Positions 9,532 to 18,730 of a stretch of 64,000 bases of DNA are shown piece by piece. A program made the position numbers and the translations under genes. The DNA is from Armatimonadetes bacterium 55-13 (GTDB taxonomy: Bacteria; Armatimonadota; Fimbriimonadia; Fimbriimonadales; Fimbriimonadaceae): positions 142,282-206,281 of the forward strand of contig MKRX01000001.1 in assembly GCA_001898035.1 (NCBI GenBank), read 5' to 3'. A model generated the notes under the pieces. That model saw only the letters and a list, made by a program, of their open reading frames with translations. It ran no database searches and was not told where the DNA came from. Positions within the stretch are counted from its first letter, which is position 1, and each line of letters begins with the position of its first letter.

Positions 9532-9575
9532 CTTTATCTGGGCAACGGAGCATTTGCATCGTTGCCCAGATAAAG
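9532..9575. terminator. Perfect 16-bp inverted repeat between convergent genes
   Basis: CTTTATCTGGGCAACG (9532-9547) and its exact complement (9560-9575) flank a 12-nt loop. It lies in the 293-bp gap between the Mg2+ ATPase gene (ends 9313) and the convergent gene ending at 9607. The rest of that gap shows no convincing gene. Each end of the stem is AT-rich, but no T-run follows, so a bidirectional terminator is likely though not certain. A protein-binding palindrome or a small mobile repeat are alternatives. Confidence 0.55.
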
Positions 9576-9606
9576 CGTTCAATCCCGTTAAAAAGATGAG
9601 CCGGTC

Positions 9607-10218
9607 TTAGTCAGTGAGTCGGATTCGGAAGACTTCTTTGATGTCGAGTTGTCCTTCGCTGAAAGTGATCACCACCCGAGTTGGCGGTTCCGAACTGGTT
9701 CGCTTAAAACAGATTCGAAAGTTAACGGTCTCTCCTTTTTGCGCACTGGCATAGACGCCGCCATTCAGTTCGCTAGAGGTCATCGTTCTTTCTTGTTGCT
9801 TGCCGTCTTCAAATACCACCACGGCGGTTGGGAAGCCGTAGTCGCATTCCTTGCCGGCTTGAATTGTGCCCTCCACGTAGAAGAAGTCGGCATCGTCGGG
9901 ATCATCGACGATGCGTTTGACCGTCACACGGCCAATCTTTCCGGTGACGGCAACTCCCATCGATCCCGTAAGACCTTCGCGTTGCGCTACTCCACTTACG
10001 GTCACGAGCTTTGCGGTCGAGCCACTTAGGGAGGCCTTGTAGTCGAACGGCTTGAGGATCTCGTCCACGGGGGCAAATAGCCTCCCATCGATCATCCTGC
10101 CCTCTTTACTCACAATTTTCTCGCCAAGTTTGATTTGCACCTTCCGGGTGGCTTGATAGCCAAATCCCAGGAGAAGGGGTGCCGCAGCGAGAATAAACCA
10201 ATAGCGATTGGATCTCAT
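9607..10218 (-). CDS. Exported protein with a possible copper-amine-oxidase-like (stalk) domain
   Basis: A 203-residue protein with an N-terminal signal or anchor (YWFILAAAPLLLGFGY). The following 50 residues (IKLGEKIVSKEGRMIDGR, then LFAPVDEILKPF) resemble the beta-stranded copper amine oxidase N-terminal-like 'stalk' domain found in cell-surface proteins. The match is by eye and tentative. The C-terminal half is beta-rich (GVAVTGKIGRVTVKRIVDD, TRVVITFSEGQ) and could be a small adhesive or carrier domain. It is the last of three consecutive minus-strand genes (11966 to 9607) that all encode envelope proteins. The 85-bp gap before it allows its own promoter. Confidence 0.6.
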   Translation of the reverse strand: MRSNRYWFILAAAPLLLGFGYQATRKVQIKLGEKIVSKEGRMIDGRLFAPVDEILKPFDYKASLSGSTAKLVTVSGVAQREGLTGSMGVAVTGKIGRVTVKRIVDDPDDADFFYVEGTIQAGKECDYGFPTAVVVFEDGKQQERTMTSSELNGGVYASAQKGETVNFRICFKRTSSEPPTRVVITFSEGQLDIKEVFRIRLTD

Positions 10219-10303
10219 TCACGAGCTTTTACCGGGAATTACTTCAAGGTGCACCAATCGTGATACAGATAAAGGATTTGTGATATCTGGACGCTCTAAT
10301 GGT

Positions 10304-10882
10304 TTATAGATCACCGAACCCTAACTTCTCTGGTGGGAGTTTGACCATATTGCGGAGAGGCTCCCGAAAACCGTCTCGGACGCCGATGAAATCGAGTCGG
10401 TGAAGGCGTTCGTCTTTGCTCCAGCGCGTGGTGATTCGCTCGACGGATTGCTTCTCGGCGATGGTCATCAACTCGATGCCGCAGTCGGTGTAGATTCTCA
10501 CTTCGATGGGAGCTTTTAGTTGGTCGATTCGCTGATCGACGAGCAGGATCAGTTTGGCGAGATTGGTGCCTTTTTGTTCCGTTCGGTATTCGACGGCGCG
10601 CTTCAGGATCTTAGCCGCCTCCTCGTTCGACTCGGGCGGAGGGCCGGAGTGGATTTCGGCGGGCTTGGCATCGAATCGGTAGACCACCGTTTCGTCTTCC
10701 ATCGGTAGGGACATGAGACCGTCTAAGGTCGCCTTGTAGAAGGCGCCCTTCTTTCCAATGGCGGAGTCGGACGTATCGATGGCCACGACGACAGAGCCTT
10801 TGGGAGCGGCATCGCCGCCCCCGCAGCCCAAGAGCGCCAGACCGGCGAGAATGACGCTACTTGGAAATGACAGCCTTTTCAT
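10304..10882 (-). CDS. Lipoprotein with a von Willebrand A-like fold
   Basis: A 192-residue lipoprotein: a hydrophobic leader ends in the lipobox LALLGC, with Cys20 as the lipidated residue. The mature part opens with SVVVAIDTSDSA, which resembles the DxSxS metal-binding (MIDAS) motif of von Willebrand A domains. IEVRIYTDCG further on looks like a later strand of the same Rossmann-type fold. Such domains mediate protein contacts in the envelope. Its start overlaps the upstream coiled-coil membrane protein gene by 26 nt, so the two are almost certainly co-expressed. The vWA assignment rests on the motif and fold pattern only. Confidence 0.65.
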   Translation of the reverse strand: MKRLSFPSSVILAGLALLGCGGGDAAPKGSVVVAIDTSDSAIGKKGAFYKATLDGLMSLPMEDETVVYRFDAKPAEIHSGPPPESNEEAAKILKRAVEYRTEQKGTNLAKLILLVDQRIDQLKAPIEVRIYTDCGIELMTIAEKQSVERITTRWSKDERLHRLDFIGVRDGFREPLRNMVKLPPEKLGFGDL

Positions 10883-11966
10883 AGCCTCGGGAGATGCGGT
10901 CGGATTTCATCTTGGCTTCTTGCTCTTCGATGATCACGTTGAGCGAGTTGATACGGCCGATGTACTTGAGGAGGGCCTGGAAGTCGGCGGACTTTCGGTA
11001 GTTGTCCATTTCTTCCTTCTCGGCATCCATCCGGGTGAGTTGGTCTTGGTGTTGCGTGTTTAGAGCCTGCTTTTGCTCTTCCCATCGTCGGATCTCTTCG
11101 CGGTGCTGAGCTTGGCGACGCTCGTTTTCCTTTTCGTTTTGACGAGTCAGGAACTCGTATTCGCGTATCTCTTCGTCGTGCTCGCTGAGGGTCTCGGTGC
11201 CTTTGATGTATCCGGCAACGGCGGAGAGGAGTAGGGTGGCGGTGGAGATGGCAATCGCAAGGGGGAAGGCCGTGCCGAGTTGGAGCGCGTCCTTCTCGTC
11301 AAAGGCGACCCGATGCGAATAGATGACGAGAGCTTGAGCGCCGAGCCAGGCTTCGACCATCGTCAAGGCGAGCGTCAAGGCTCCAGAGAATAGCACTAAG
11401 CCCACAATGGGATGTCCCATTGCTTTCTCTTTGCCCACATGGCGCCAAAGTCGGTCAAACAAAAGCTTGAGGGCGAGAATGGCGGCGACACCGATGAGGC
11501 AGCCTGCCCACATGTAGATGGGCTGACGCTGGATGGGGAGTCCGGTCAGAGTAACGAGTCCGTAGCCGACAAAAATGCCGATGGGGATTGAAAGGACCCA
11601 ACTGATCCCATCTAGCCATTTGGATGTCTTGCCATTGCCCTGGCGGACGACGTCCTTCATTCTGGGCGGGGGCGAAAGAGCGGGAGGGGCGGGCGGCTCG
11701 GGCATCGCCGGTTCTTCTGGCTGCTCAATCTCCGACGCGATGCGGTAGTAGTTGTTACCGACCGCGTCATAGACAAGGCCGATGGCGCCGGCATGGTCCG
11801 AAGCGTGCTTCATGCACTGCTCACGTTCCTCAATGTCCTGGGCCAGCTTGGCTTCGTGGGAGAGCCGGCGGGAGGCGGTCTCTTCATCGTAACGGTCGAG
11901 GATGGCCTTTTTACGCGAAAAGTCGTCTTCGGGCGGCAGTTTTGTATGAGTTCCGTTGAGTGACAT
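10857..11966 (-). CDS. Membrane protein with a C-terminal coiled coil, unknown function
   Basis: A 369-residue protein. GGAGGG sits 8 nt before the ATG at 11966, which is therefore preferred over a TTG two codons upstream. The first 90 residues are charged and helical, and a Pro-rich linker follows (PEPPAPPALSPPP). About four transmembrane helices span residues 115-255. After them comes a long, highly charged heptad region rich in Glu, Gln and Arg (NEKENERRQAQHREEIRRWE) that should form a cytoplasmic coiled coil. No family is recognised. Its 26-nt overlap with the vWA-like lipoprotein gene suggests that the two products work together across the membrane. Confidence 0.7.
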   Translation of the reverse strand: MSLNGTHTKLPPEDDFSRKKAILDRYDEETASRRLSHEAKLAQDIEEREQCMKHASDHAGAIGLVYDAVGNNYYRIASEIEQPEEPAMPEPPAPPALSPPPRMKDVVRQGNGKTSKWLDGISWVLSIPIGIFVGYGLVTLTGLPIQRQPIYMWAGCLIGVAAILALKLLFDRLWRHVGKEKAMGHPIVGLVLFSGALTLALTMVEAWLGAQALVIYSHRVAFDEKDALQLGTAFPLAIAISTATLLLSAVAGYIKGTETLSEHDEEIREYEFLTRQNEKENERRQAQHREEIRRWEEQKQALNTQHQDQLTRMDAEKEEMDNYRKSADFQALLKYIGRINSLNVIIEEQEAKMKSDRISRGYEKAVISK

Positions 11967-12079
11967 GGTCAATTCCCTCCCCTGGTCAAAGCACTGTACA
12001 GGCGGTCTTGGGAATCAGCTTCAGGAAGCCATTTGAAATAGTCCAGAAGTCTCGGCAGGGGTCCTAAAAGGTCCTAGTG

Positions 12080-12781
12080 TCACCAATTCAGGAGTTTGTA
12101 GGGAGTTTCTATGGGTGGAGGCAGTTGCTCGCCGGGACGCATGGTGACGATCGCGAGAATCAGAGGGATTGGGGTCGTCGGCGTGATTTCGTAGGCCGGT
12201 TCGTAGCGATGGGGATGCGTGGCGTCGAAGCCGAGGGCGTCTCCCTCTTCGAGTCGACAAGGAACCTCGTCGACCGTGACGATCACCGATCCTCGAAGAC
12301 AGTAAACGAATTCTTCTCCGTAGTGATTCGTTACCCAGCCACGTCCGTGTACCTCGATAATCGCGTGACTGGTGACTCCGCCGGTCAGTTCGCTGTCGAG
12401 GACTGCAGTGAAGGCAGGCTGAAACCCAAGGGCGCCCAGACGTCTTCGTTCGACAGGATCGTTAACATGTCGTGGGTCTTCGTCCTCGCGTAGTCGGCGG
12501 TACTCGGAAGGGGGGACAGCGACGCTCCAACGTGAGTCGCCGGATCGGTGAACTCGAAACGGAGCCGGATCAGCGGGGCGCAAGACTTGATCGGCGGCCA
12601 TCGATAGGGCCCGGCGAAGCTTTTCAATGGTGGCAAGGTGACAGGGGTGCCCGGCCTCCAAGCGAACCAAGGTATTCCTGCTTATTCCGGCTTTCTCGGC
12701 AAGCTCTCGCGCCGAAAGTCCGAAGCGTCGGCGACGCTCGCGAATATTCCTTCCGATGTCCTTAAACTCGAACATGCTCAT
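12080..12781 (-). CDS. XRE family regulator with C-terminal cupin domain
   Basis: A 233-residue transcription factor. Residues 8-65 form a Cro/C1-type helix-turn-helix (LSARELAEKAGISRNTLVRL). The C-terminal half is a cupin (HGRGWVTNHYGEEFVYCLRG, then EGDALGFDATHPHRYE) with His and Glu residues at the usual metal-site positions. Regulators of this form sense small metabolites. The gene is divergent from the GH127-type glycosidase gene across 195 bp and is a candidate regulator of it. Two ATGs exist (12781 and 12775), and the first is taken. No Shine-Dalgarno sequence is clear. Confidence 0.85.
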   Translation of the reverse strand: MSMFEFKDIGRNIRERRRRFGLSARELAEKAGISRNTLVRLEAGHPCHLATIEKLRRALSMAADQVLRPADPAPFRVHRSGDSRWSVAVPPSEYRRLREDEDPRHVNDPVERRRLGALGFQPAFTAVLDSELTGGVTSHAIIEVHGRGWVTNHYGEEFVYCLRGSVIVTVDEVPCRLEEGDALGFDATHPHRYEPAYEITPTTPIPLILAIVTMRPGEQLPPPIETPYKLLNW

Positions 12782-12976
12782 TTAGGGTTTCAACTGCTAT
12801 TTTGCGCAGGAAGAACGCTTTTTGCCCTATCGGAATGTTGGTTTCTTTCGTCTCGCGTCGCATTCATTGCGGGGGCTGAAGCACAGTGACGCAGAAAGCA
12901 GTTTGTCCAGACGGCACCTGGACGACTGATCAAGGATATAAAACCGTTCACCCGTATTCCAGAAATTGCCCTCGCC

Positions 12977-14998
12977 ATGGTCCTTTTGGGATCGTGGGTT
13001 TTCGCGAGTCCGTCTCATACACCCATGTCTAGCCCAACAGATATCACCGTCCTCGACCGACCTCCAGCCTCTGGTGTGAATTCGTTTTATCAATCCAATC
13101 GAGCGCCTCTCGTTTCTACTCCCCTCGTGAAGCTTCCTATCACAGCATTTGCGCCAGGTGGATGGCTTCGCAAAAATTTGGAGATGCAGAGAGATGGCTT
13201 GGCGGGCCATCTGGGAGAGATATCCGTTTGGCTCACGAAGCAGGACAATGCCTGGCTGAACAAGGATGGCGTCGGCAAATACGGTTGGGAAGAAGTGCCC
13301 TATTGGCTCCGCGGTTACGCCCGGATTGCCTATGCTCTCAACGATCCGAAGATGCTCGCGGAGACGAAGATTTGGATTGAAGGGACCTTGACGAGTCAAC
13401 GCCCCAATGGCGACTTTGGCCCGATTCACAACCATGGCAAGGGCTTTCGCGACCTGTGGGCGCAGATGTTGATGTTGCAGGTGCTCCAGTCATGGTACGA
13501 GTACAGCGGCGATAACCGAGTGCTGCCGTTTATGACTCGATATTTCCACTGGCAGATGACGATTCCCGACGAACAGTTCTTGAAGGACTATTGGGAGAAC
13601 AGCCGGGGTGGAGACAACCTTGCAAGCGTCTACTGGCTTTACAACCGAACGGGCGAAGCCTTTCTGCTGGAACTGGCGACAAAGATTGATCGGAACACCG
13701 CGAATTGGAGAACAGTGGGACACCTTCCGAACTGGCACGTGGTGAACATTGCCGAATGCTTCCGAGAGCCTGCAACCTACTATCAACAGAGTAAGAAAGA
13801 AGGGGATTTGGAGGCAAGTTATAGGGTGTTTGACTTTGTCCGTGAGAAGTATGGACAGGTTCCTGGCGGCATGTTTGGGGCGGATGAGAATGCCCGCCCT
13901 GGTCACGATGACCCCCATCAGGCGGCAGAAACGTGCAGCATGGTCGAGCAAATTATGTCGAATGCCTATTTAGTGGGCACTACAGGCGATCCCAAGTGGA
14001 TTGCCAATACCGAGGATGTGTCATTTAACTCACTTCCCGCCGCACACCTTGCAGACTACCGTGCCCTCCGGTATTTGACCGCTCCAAACATGGTAACCAG
14101 TGACTCCAAAAACCATGCGCCAGGGTTTGCCAACGAAGGGCCTTTTCAACTCATGAATCCGTTCAGCAGTCGCTGCTGTCAGCACAATCACACCAGCGGA
14201 TGGGTGAACTTCCTTGAGAGCACTTGGATGGCGACCCAAGACAATGGTTTGGCAGCGTTGGTGTTTAATGAAGGCGCCGTCCGGGCCAAGGTGGGCATAG
14301 ACGGTGAAGTCTCGATTTCTACGAAGACGAAGTATCCATTTGATGGCGCAATTTTGATGAGGGTTTCCACCCACAAAGCGAGCAGATTTCCGCTTTACCT
14401 CTTGATTCCAAGTTGGGCGAATGGCTCGTCGGTTAAGGTCGGAGGGGAATCGATCAAGGCCGTGCCGGGCAAATATTTGAGGTTAGAGCGAGAGTGGATG
14501 GATGGCGATACGATTTCCGTGAACCTACCGATGAAGCCAAGTCTGAAGGTTTGGGATCAAATGAAGAACAGCGTGAGTGTGAACTATGGCCCCTTAACCT
14601 TTAGTCTGAAGATCGCAGAAGAATTCAAAAAGGTGGATGGGACGAAGACGGCCCAGTGGGACGCAGGGTGGCAACCGGGAGCGGACGCCTCCAAATGGCC
14701 GACTTTCGAGATCCTCCCCAAGTCGGCCTGGAATTTTGGACTGGTGCAAAAGCCAAGATTCAAGGTCATCCACAAGTCGTGGCCATCTGACGATGTGCCC
14801 TTTACCTTAGGGGGAACTCCCCTGGAAATCGAAACTACGGGCCGTGAAATCCCGGCATGGGGCTTGGACGAATTTGGCTTGGTCGGAATTCTTCCGAAGA
14901 GTCCTGTAGCCGTGACTACACCTTCTGTGAAACTCGAGTTGGTGCCAATGGGAGCGGCGCGTCTACGGATATCGTCCTTTCCCCAGGTGAAAGATTAA
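12977..14998 (+). CDS. GH127-type beta-L-arabinofuranosidase (DUF1680), exported
   Basis: A 673-residue (alpha/alpha)6-barrel glycosidase of the DUF1680/GH127 group. Known members release L-arabinofuranose through a cysteine nucleophile held by a zinc site. Here AETCSM (Glu318, Cys320) and SRCCQHNH (Cys400, Cys401) match the reported Glu, Cys and two adjacent Cys zinc ligands, with Cys400 at the nucleophile position. The accessory Cys two residues earlier is Ser398. The N-terminus is short and hydrophobic (MVLLGSWVFASP), so export is likely. No Shine-Dalgarno sequence precedes the ATG at 12977; the open frame extends upstream to 12890 without another good start, so the N-terminus is not certain. 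It is probably functionally linked to the arabinose transporter at 32-35 kb. Confidence 0.8.
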   Translation: MVLLGSWVFASPSHTPMSSPTDITVLDRPPASGVNSFYQSNRAPLVSTPLVKLPITAFAPGGWLRKNLEMQRDGLAGHLGEISVWLTKQDNAWLNKDGVGKYGWEEVPYWLRGYARIAYALNDPKMLAETKIWIEGTLTSQRPNGDFGPIHNHGKGFRDLWAQMLMLQVLQSWYEYSGDNRVLPFMTRYFHWQMTIPDEQFLKDYWENSRGGDNLASVYWLYNRTGEAFLLELATKIDRNTANWRTVGHLPNWHVVNIAECFREPATYYQQSKKEGDLEASYRVFDFVREKYGQVPGGMFGADENARPGHDDPHQAAETCSMVEQIMSNAYLVGTTGDPKWIANTEDVSFNSLPAAHLADYRALRYLTAPNMVTSDSKNHAPGFANEGPFQLMNPFSSRCCQHNHTSGWVNFLESTWMATQDNGLAALVFNEGAVRAKVGIDGEVSISTKTKYPFDGAILMRVSTHKASRFPLYLLIPSWANGSSVKVGGESIKAVPGKYLRLEREWMDGDTISVNLPMKPSLKVWDQMKNSVSVNYGPLTFSLKIAEEFKKVDGTKTAQWDAGWQPGADASKWPTFEILPKSAWNFGLVQKPRFKVIHKSWPSDDVPFTLGGTPLEIETTGREIPAWGLDEFGLVGILPKSPVAVTTPSVKLELVPMGAARLRISSFPQVKD

Positions 14999-15054
14999 CC
15001 ACTGCCGTGACATGTTGAAGTCTTGAAACGGAATTGAAACGATAGGAGCAGAGA

Positions 15055-15792
15055 ATGGCGACAGGTTGGTTACAACTCCAATCTGCGGTGGCTATGAAAC
15101 ATTTCTATCGATTTTCGATCTTTGTATGTGGGCTTTCCTGTGTCGGCTTCGCGAGCGCCTCAAGTCTTCTCAAGAACGGCGGCTTCGAAACAAATACTCG
15201 CAACACGGGCTTTCTCTATTGGTGGGGCGACGTGGCGGACGATTGGCGTCCGGTTTCCTCGCCCGATATGTGGGACGATACGGGTGTGGCAGGCAATGTG
15301 CCGGGCTATGACAGCGTTTCGATGGTGGGAGCGCATGCTCACAGCGGGAATCGATTCGCGGGAATGGCATCAAAGCAGTCGATCAATTTCTACGAAGGGC
15401 TCGTTGGCAATCTTAACCAGGTATTGACGGTGGGAGAGAGTTACACCCTTTCGCTCTGGCTCTACGCGGATACCGACTATTCATTCACTCCTGGATTTGC
15501 TCCAATAAGAGTTTCGTGGGCGAATACTGAGATCGGCTGGCTGGCTCAGAATACGGTGCGAAATGAATGGCAGTACCGTGAACTGGTTTTCACCGCGACC
15601 CAGGAAATGGCGGTACCCAACGGCCAAATCACGATGCAGGCTTTTGGAACCGGCAACGTTTATCTGGGACTGGACGATGTGGGCTTGGCGAAGACCCAAC
15701 CCGTCCCTGAACCTATGACCTGCGCCGCGCTCGGACTTGGATTGTTGCCATTTGTTCGCCGTCGGTGGCGGGCTGGTCAGAGCGGGAAATAG
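15055..15792 (+). CDS. PEP-CTERM sorting-domain protein
   Basis: A 245-residue secreted protein that ends with a PEP-CTERM signal: VPEP at about residue 222, a hydrophobic stretch (CAALGLGLLPFV), then RRRW. Such tails are processed by exosortase at the inner membrane. The body (LLKNGGFETNT, then ESYTLSLWLYADTD, then NVYLGLDDVGLA) has the pattern of a beta-sandwich carbohydrate-binding-like module. AGGAG lies 7 nt before the ATG at 15055. An internal ATG at 15094 (MKHFYRFSIF) would give a cleaner signal peptide but lacks a ribosome site. No exosortase gene is in the window. Confidence 0.85.
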   Translation: MATGWLQLQSAVAMKHFYRFSIFVCGLSCVGFASASSLLKNGGFETNTRNTGFLYWWGDVADDWRPVSSPDMWDDTGVAGNVPGYDSVSMVGAHAHSGNRFAGMASKQSINFYEGLVGNLNQVLTVGESYTLSLWLYADTDYSFTPGFAPIRVSWANTEIGWLAQNTVRNEWQYRELVFTATQEMAVPNGQITMQAFGTGNVYLGLDDVGLAKTQPVPEPMTCAALGLGLLPFVRRRWRAGQSGK

Positions 15793-15810
15793 AATAGCTT
15801 CATCGGGTCG

Positions 15811-18693
15811 ATGAGCGAAACATTGGGTGGCGAATTCTTATATAGCTTGACCCTGTTCGGAAAGGTTGAGTTGGTGGGGCGATCGGGTGTGATTCGTCTG
15901 CGAACGCGGGCCACTCTAAGTCTTCTTGCCTTTCTGTTCATCGACCCTAAACGATGTCATTCTCGCGATGAGCTGGCCGATCGATTTTGGCCGGAAGACG
16001 ATCCAGAATCCTCTCGCCAGAAATTGCGTTTGGCTCTTTTCTCGATCCGCAGCGAGATGGGTGATGTCATTCGAGCGGACCGTCAGTCGGTCTATGTTTC
16101 AGAATCCGCGGATGTGGTTTGTGACGTCGCCTTGTTTCGAACGATGATTCGAGAGGCGCGAAGGCGACCCGACGATGGCCCTACTTATCTGGAACAGGCG
16201 GCCAAGCTGTCCTCTGGCGAGTTTATGCCCGGGTATTACGACGATTGGGTTCAAGCCGAACGGTCTCAGATCGAGACGGAGTTGACTCGAGTTCATCAGG
16301 AACTGGTTCAGTTCTATTCGAATTCGGGGGCGTGGTTAGAAGCGATGCGCAGCGCCCAGCGCTTGATCTCGCTCGAACCTTACGAGCCACTCGGCCATGA
16401 GGTCTTGCTGCGGAGTCTGAGCGAGTTGGGCAGATCGGAAGCGGTTCGCAGACATTTGGATTGGGCCGATCAATTCTTTCATGAACTGGGTCTTGTGGTG
16501 CCGAAATCACTACGGCAATTCCTGGCGTCGTCCGATACAGCGCCCTTGCCGGAGAAGGTCCGGAGCCACATTTTCGGTCGAGACGACGACCTGTTACAGG
16601 TCTTGACTCTTCTCCAACGAAGTCCGCTCGTGACGCTTTGGGGTACCGCAGGGCTAGGAAAGACAAGGCTTGCTTGGGAAGTCTACGATGTGCTGATCGA
16701 GCGAGGAGAGCGCGTCCATTTCGTAAGTCTGGAAACCGCGACTCGCGACGACGAGGTTTCGGACGCATTACGGCAGGCATGGGCTGCTCCCGAGGATGCT
16801 GCATCCGAGGAGGGCTTTGAGAGCTATATTCAACAGCTTCCAACGACTTATGTCATCTTGGACAACTTTGAGCAAGTTTTAGGTGGAGGAGAGAACCTCG
16901 CCAAATGGCTTAAGCTCAACTCTAATCTGCGCATTTTGGTGACCTCGCAACGGGTTCTCCATCTCGATCAGGAGACGGTTTACGAATTGGGGCCACTCGT
17001 CGTGCCCGATTCAAGAGCTAGTTTGGCGACCTTGGCGGTCGCGCCGAGTATGCGGGTGTTGCTAGGGAAAGCGAGAGAGCAAGGGAGATCGACATTGCTC
17101 GATGAGGAGTCGGGGCCTGTGCTAGCGGACATATGTCGGAAGCTTGAGGGCAACCCGCTTGCGCTTGAATTAGCAGGAGAGTGGTTGGTCGCCCTTGGCC
17201 CGAAGGAGATTCTGGAGCGCCTCGATCAGGGAACGGGCTTTCTGAAGAGCCGACGGATTGATCGGAATCCTCGTCATCGGTCCCTCGACCTCGTGATCGC
17301 CTCAAGTTTGGCCCTTTTGCCCGGCAAACTGCGGGAACTTGCCACGCGTCTATCGGTCTTCGAAGGAGGATGGGATTTGAGAGGCGCCTCCGCAATGTCC
17401 GATCTTGCATACGTATCTTCTGCATTGGCAGATCTCGTCGACCGTGCCTTGGTCTGGGCTCAATTCGAACATGGCATGGGTAGATTTCGCTTTCCGGTGG
17501 CGGTGCGGGAGCATCTTCGCGAGTCAGCCAAGGTGGGGCAATGGCGGGAGATAGAGGAGCGGCACGCTAACCACTATGCCGAACGAGCGCTGGCAGACGA
17601 GTGGGATCATCGGGATGTCTTCACGAGGGATTCTAAGGACATTGCCAATGTTCGTCGAGCGGTGGACTGGAGCTTGGACCATGAAGAAGATGCAGGTCGG
17701 TTAACGGCCATCGTTTCGGCATACTGTCGCGGTCTGATCCAACGTGGCAGAGGCGCCGAACTCGAAGCGCTCTTAGTGAGAACTTTGGATCGGTTGCCAT
17801 CGGGGGCGGCAACGGAAACGGCTCGGATGGTGAACTGGATGGGAGTGATTCATTTCCATCGCGGTGCGTTCGTCGAAGCGGAGCGGTGGTTTGAACGCAG
17901 AAAACGGATATTTGAAGCCCTTGGCGATCAGGACGGGATTCTCCTTTCCATAGGCAATCTCGCCTTAATTAAGGGCGCGCTGGGAGATTGGAAAGGGTCG
18001 GCGGAACTGACCGGCTATTCCGTGCGAGCGGGCAGAAATCTTCCCGTGAAGGAAAGACTCATTTTTACGCATAACCATGCGGAGGCCCTCTTTCATGCCG
18101 GCGAGGTTGAAGAGGCAATGTCAATCTTCCGGCAAACGGTCCAGGAGTGCGCAGAAGCGGATCTTCCGGCAATGGTGGCACTGAATTGTTGGCACCTGGG
18201 ATGGAACGAATTCCTTTTGCGGAACTTCGAGGAAGCCGAGTTACTTTTAAGACGCAGCGTCGAACTCTTTCAGTCTCTTGGCGAGGAGCATCGGGTGATT
18301 CAAGCCATTGCCAATTTGGCGGTCGTTCTATCCGAATCTGGGAACCGGGAAGAAGCTTGCATGGCCCTAATAAAGGCGCTTGCCTGCTTAGAGAAGGCGC
18401 CTTCGGTCAACAGTTACTTTGCCTGCGCGCAGGCAGCAGCCTCTCTTGCCGACCATCCTGAAGGGGTGTGCTTTTGGCTGAACGTAAGCAGACAGTGCGT
18501 ACGTAGGGGAGCAGCAAGGCCAGGACCTCGGCACGAAGCATTCTTGACCAGCTTGGAGGATCGTTTCGGAACGCTCGCGGATAAGGATCGACGAAGCGCG
18601 GAGCTGAGGGCTATGACGACACCTTTGTCGGAACTCTTGAACCTACTCCGGACTCTTTCCGATGAGTTAGTTGACAACTCTAACCATCGTTAG
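15811..18693 (+). CDS. BTAD/AfsR-type transcriptional activator with NB-ARC ATPase and TPR repeats
   Basis: A 960-residue signal-integrating regulator. Residues 10-95 are an OmpR-type winged helix (LFGKVELVGRSGVIRLRTRA). Residues 100-245 are the bacterial transcriptional activator domain (helical, including EAMRSAQRLISLEPYEPLGH). An AP-type NTPase follows, with Walker A GTAGLGKT near residue 276 and Walker B YVILDNFEQ near 347. The last 350 residues are TPR-like helical repeats (VNWMGVIHFHRGAFVEAERW). This is the SARP/MalT-like layout in which ligand and ATP release the DNA-binding part. It starts 18 nt after the PEP-CTERM gene and may be co-transcribed with it. Its target is unknown. Confidence 0.88.
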   Translation: MSETLGGEFLYSLTLFGKVELVGRSGVIRLRTRATLSLLAFLFIDPKRCHSRDELADRFWPEDDPESSRQKLRLALFSIRSEMGDVIRADRQSVYVSESADVVCDVALFRTMIREARRRPDDGPTYLEQAAKLSSGEFMPGYYDDWVQAERSQIETELTRVHQELVQFYSNSGAWLEAMRSAQRLISLEPYEPLGHEVLLRSLSELGRSEAVRRHLDWADQFFHELGLVVPKSLRQFLASSDTAPLPEKVRSHIFGRDDDLLQVLTLLQRSPLVTLWGTAGLGKTRLAWEVYDVLIERGERVHFVSLETATRDDEVSDALRQAWAAPEDAASEEGFESYIQQLPTTYVILDNFEQVLGGGENLAKWLKLNSNLRILVTSQRVLHLDQETVYELGPLVVPDSRASLATLAVAPSMRVLLGKAREQGRSTLLDEESGPVLADICRKLEGNPLALELAGEWLVALGPKEILERLDQGTGFLKSRRIDRNPRHRSLDLVIASSLALLPGKLRELATRLSVFEGGWDLRGASAMSDLAYVSSALADLVDRALVWAQFEHGMGRFRFPVAVREHLRESAKVGQWREIEERHANHYAERALADEWDHRDVFTRDSKDIANVRRAVDWSLDHEEDAGRLTAIVSAYCRGLIQRGRGAELEALLVRTLDRLPSGAATETARMVNWMGVIHFHRGAFVEAERWFERRKRIFEALGDQDGILLSIGNLALIKGALGDWKGSAELTGYSVRAGRNLPVKERLIFTHNHAEALFHAGEVEEAMSIFRQTVQECAEADLPAMVALNCWHLGWNEFLLRNFEEAELLLRRSVELFQSLGEEHRVIQAIANLAVVLSESGNREEACMALIKALACLEKAPSVNSYFACAQAAASLADHPEGVCFWLNVSRQCVRRGAARPGPRHEAFLTSLEDRFGTLADKDRRSAELRAMTTPLSELLNLLRTLSDELVDNSNHR

Positions 18694-18717
18694 GGGCGTT
18701 CTCTAGGCAGCTGTTGC

Positions 18718-18723
18718 TAAGAT
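18718..18723 (+). promoter_or_regulatory. -10 box of a leaderless promoter (RCC1 gene)
   Basis: TAAGAT, then 7 nt (TCAATTT), then the ATG at 18731. No Shine-Dalgarno sequence. Confidence 0.55.
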
Positions 18724-18730
18724 TCAATTT

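Noticed and set aside
9389-9610. Plus-strand frame of 73 codons after the ATPase gene
   Set aside because: It runs through the 16-bp inverted repeat and has a Ser-rich, low-complexity product without a start signal.
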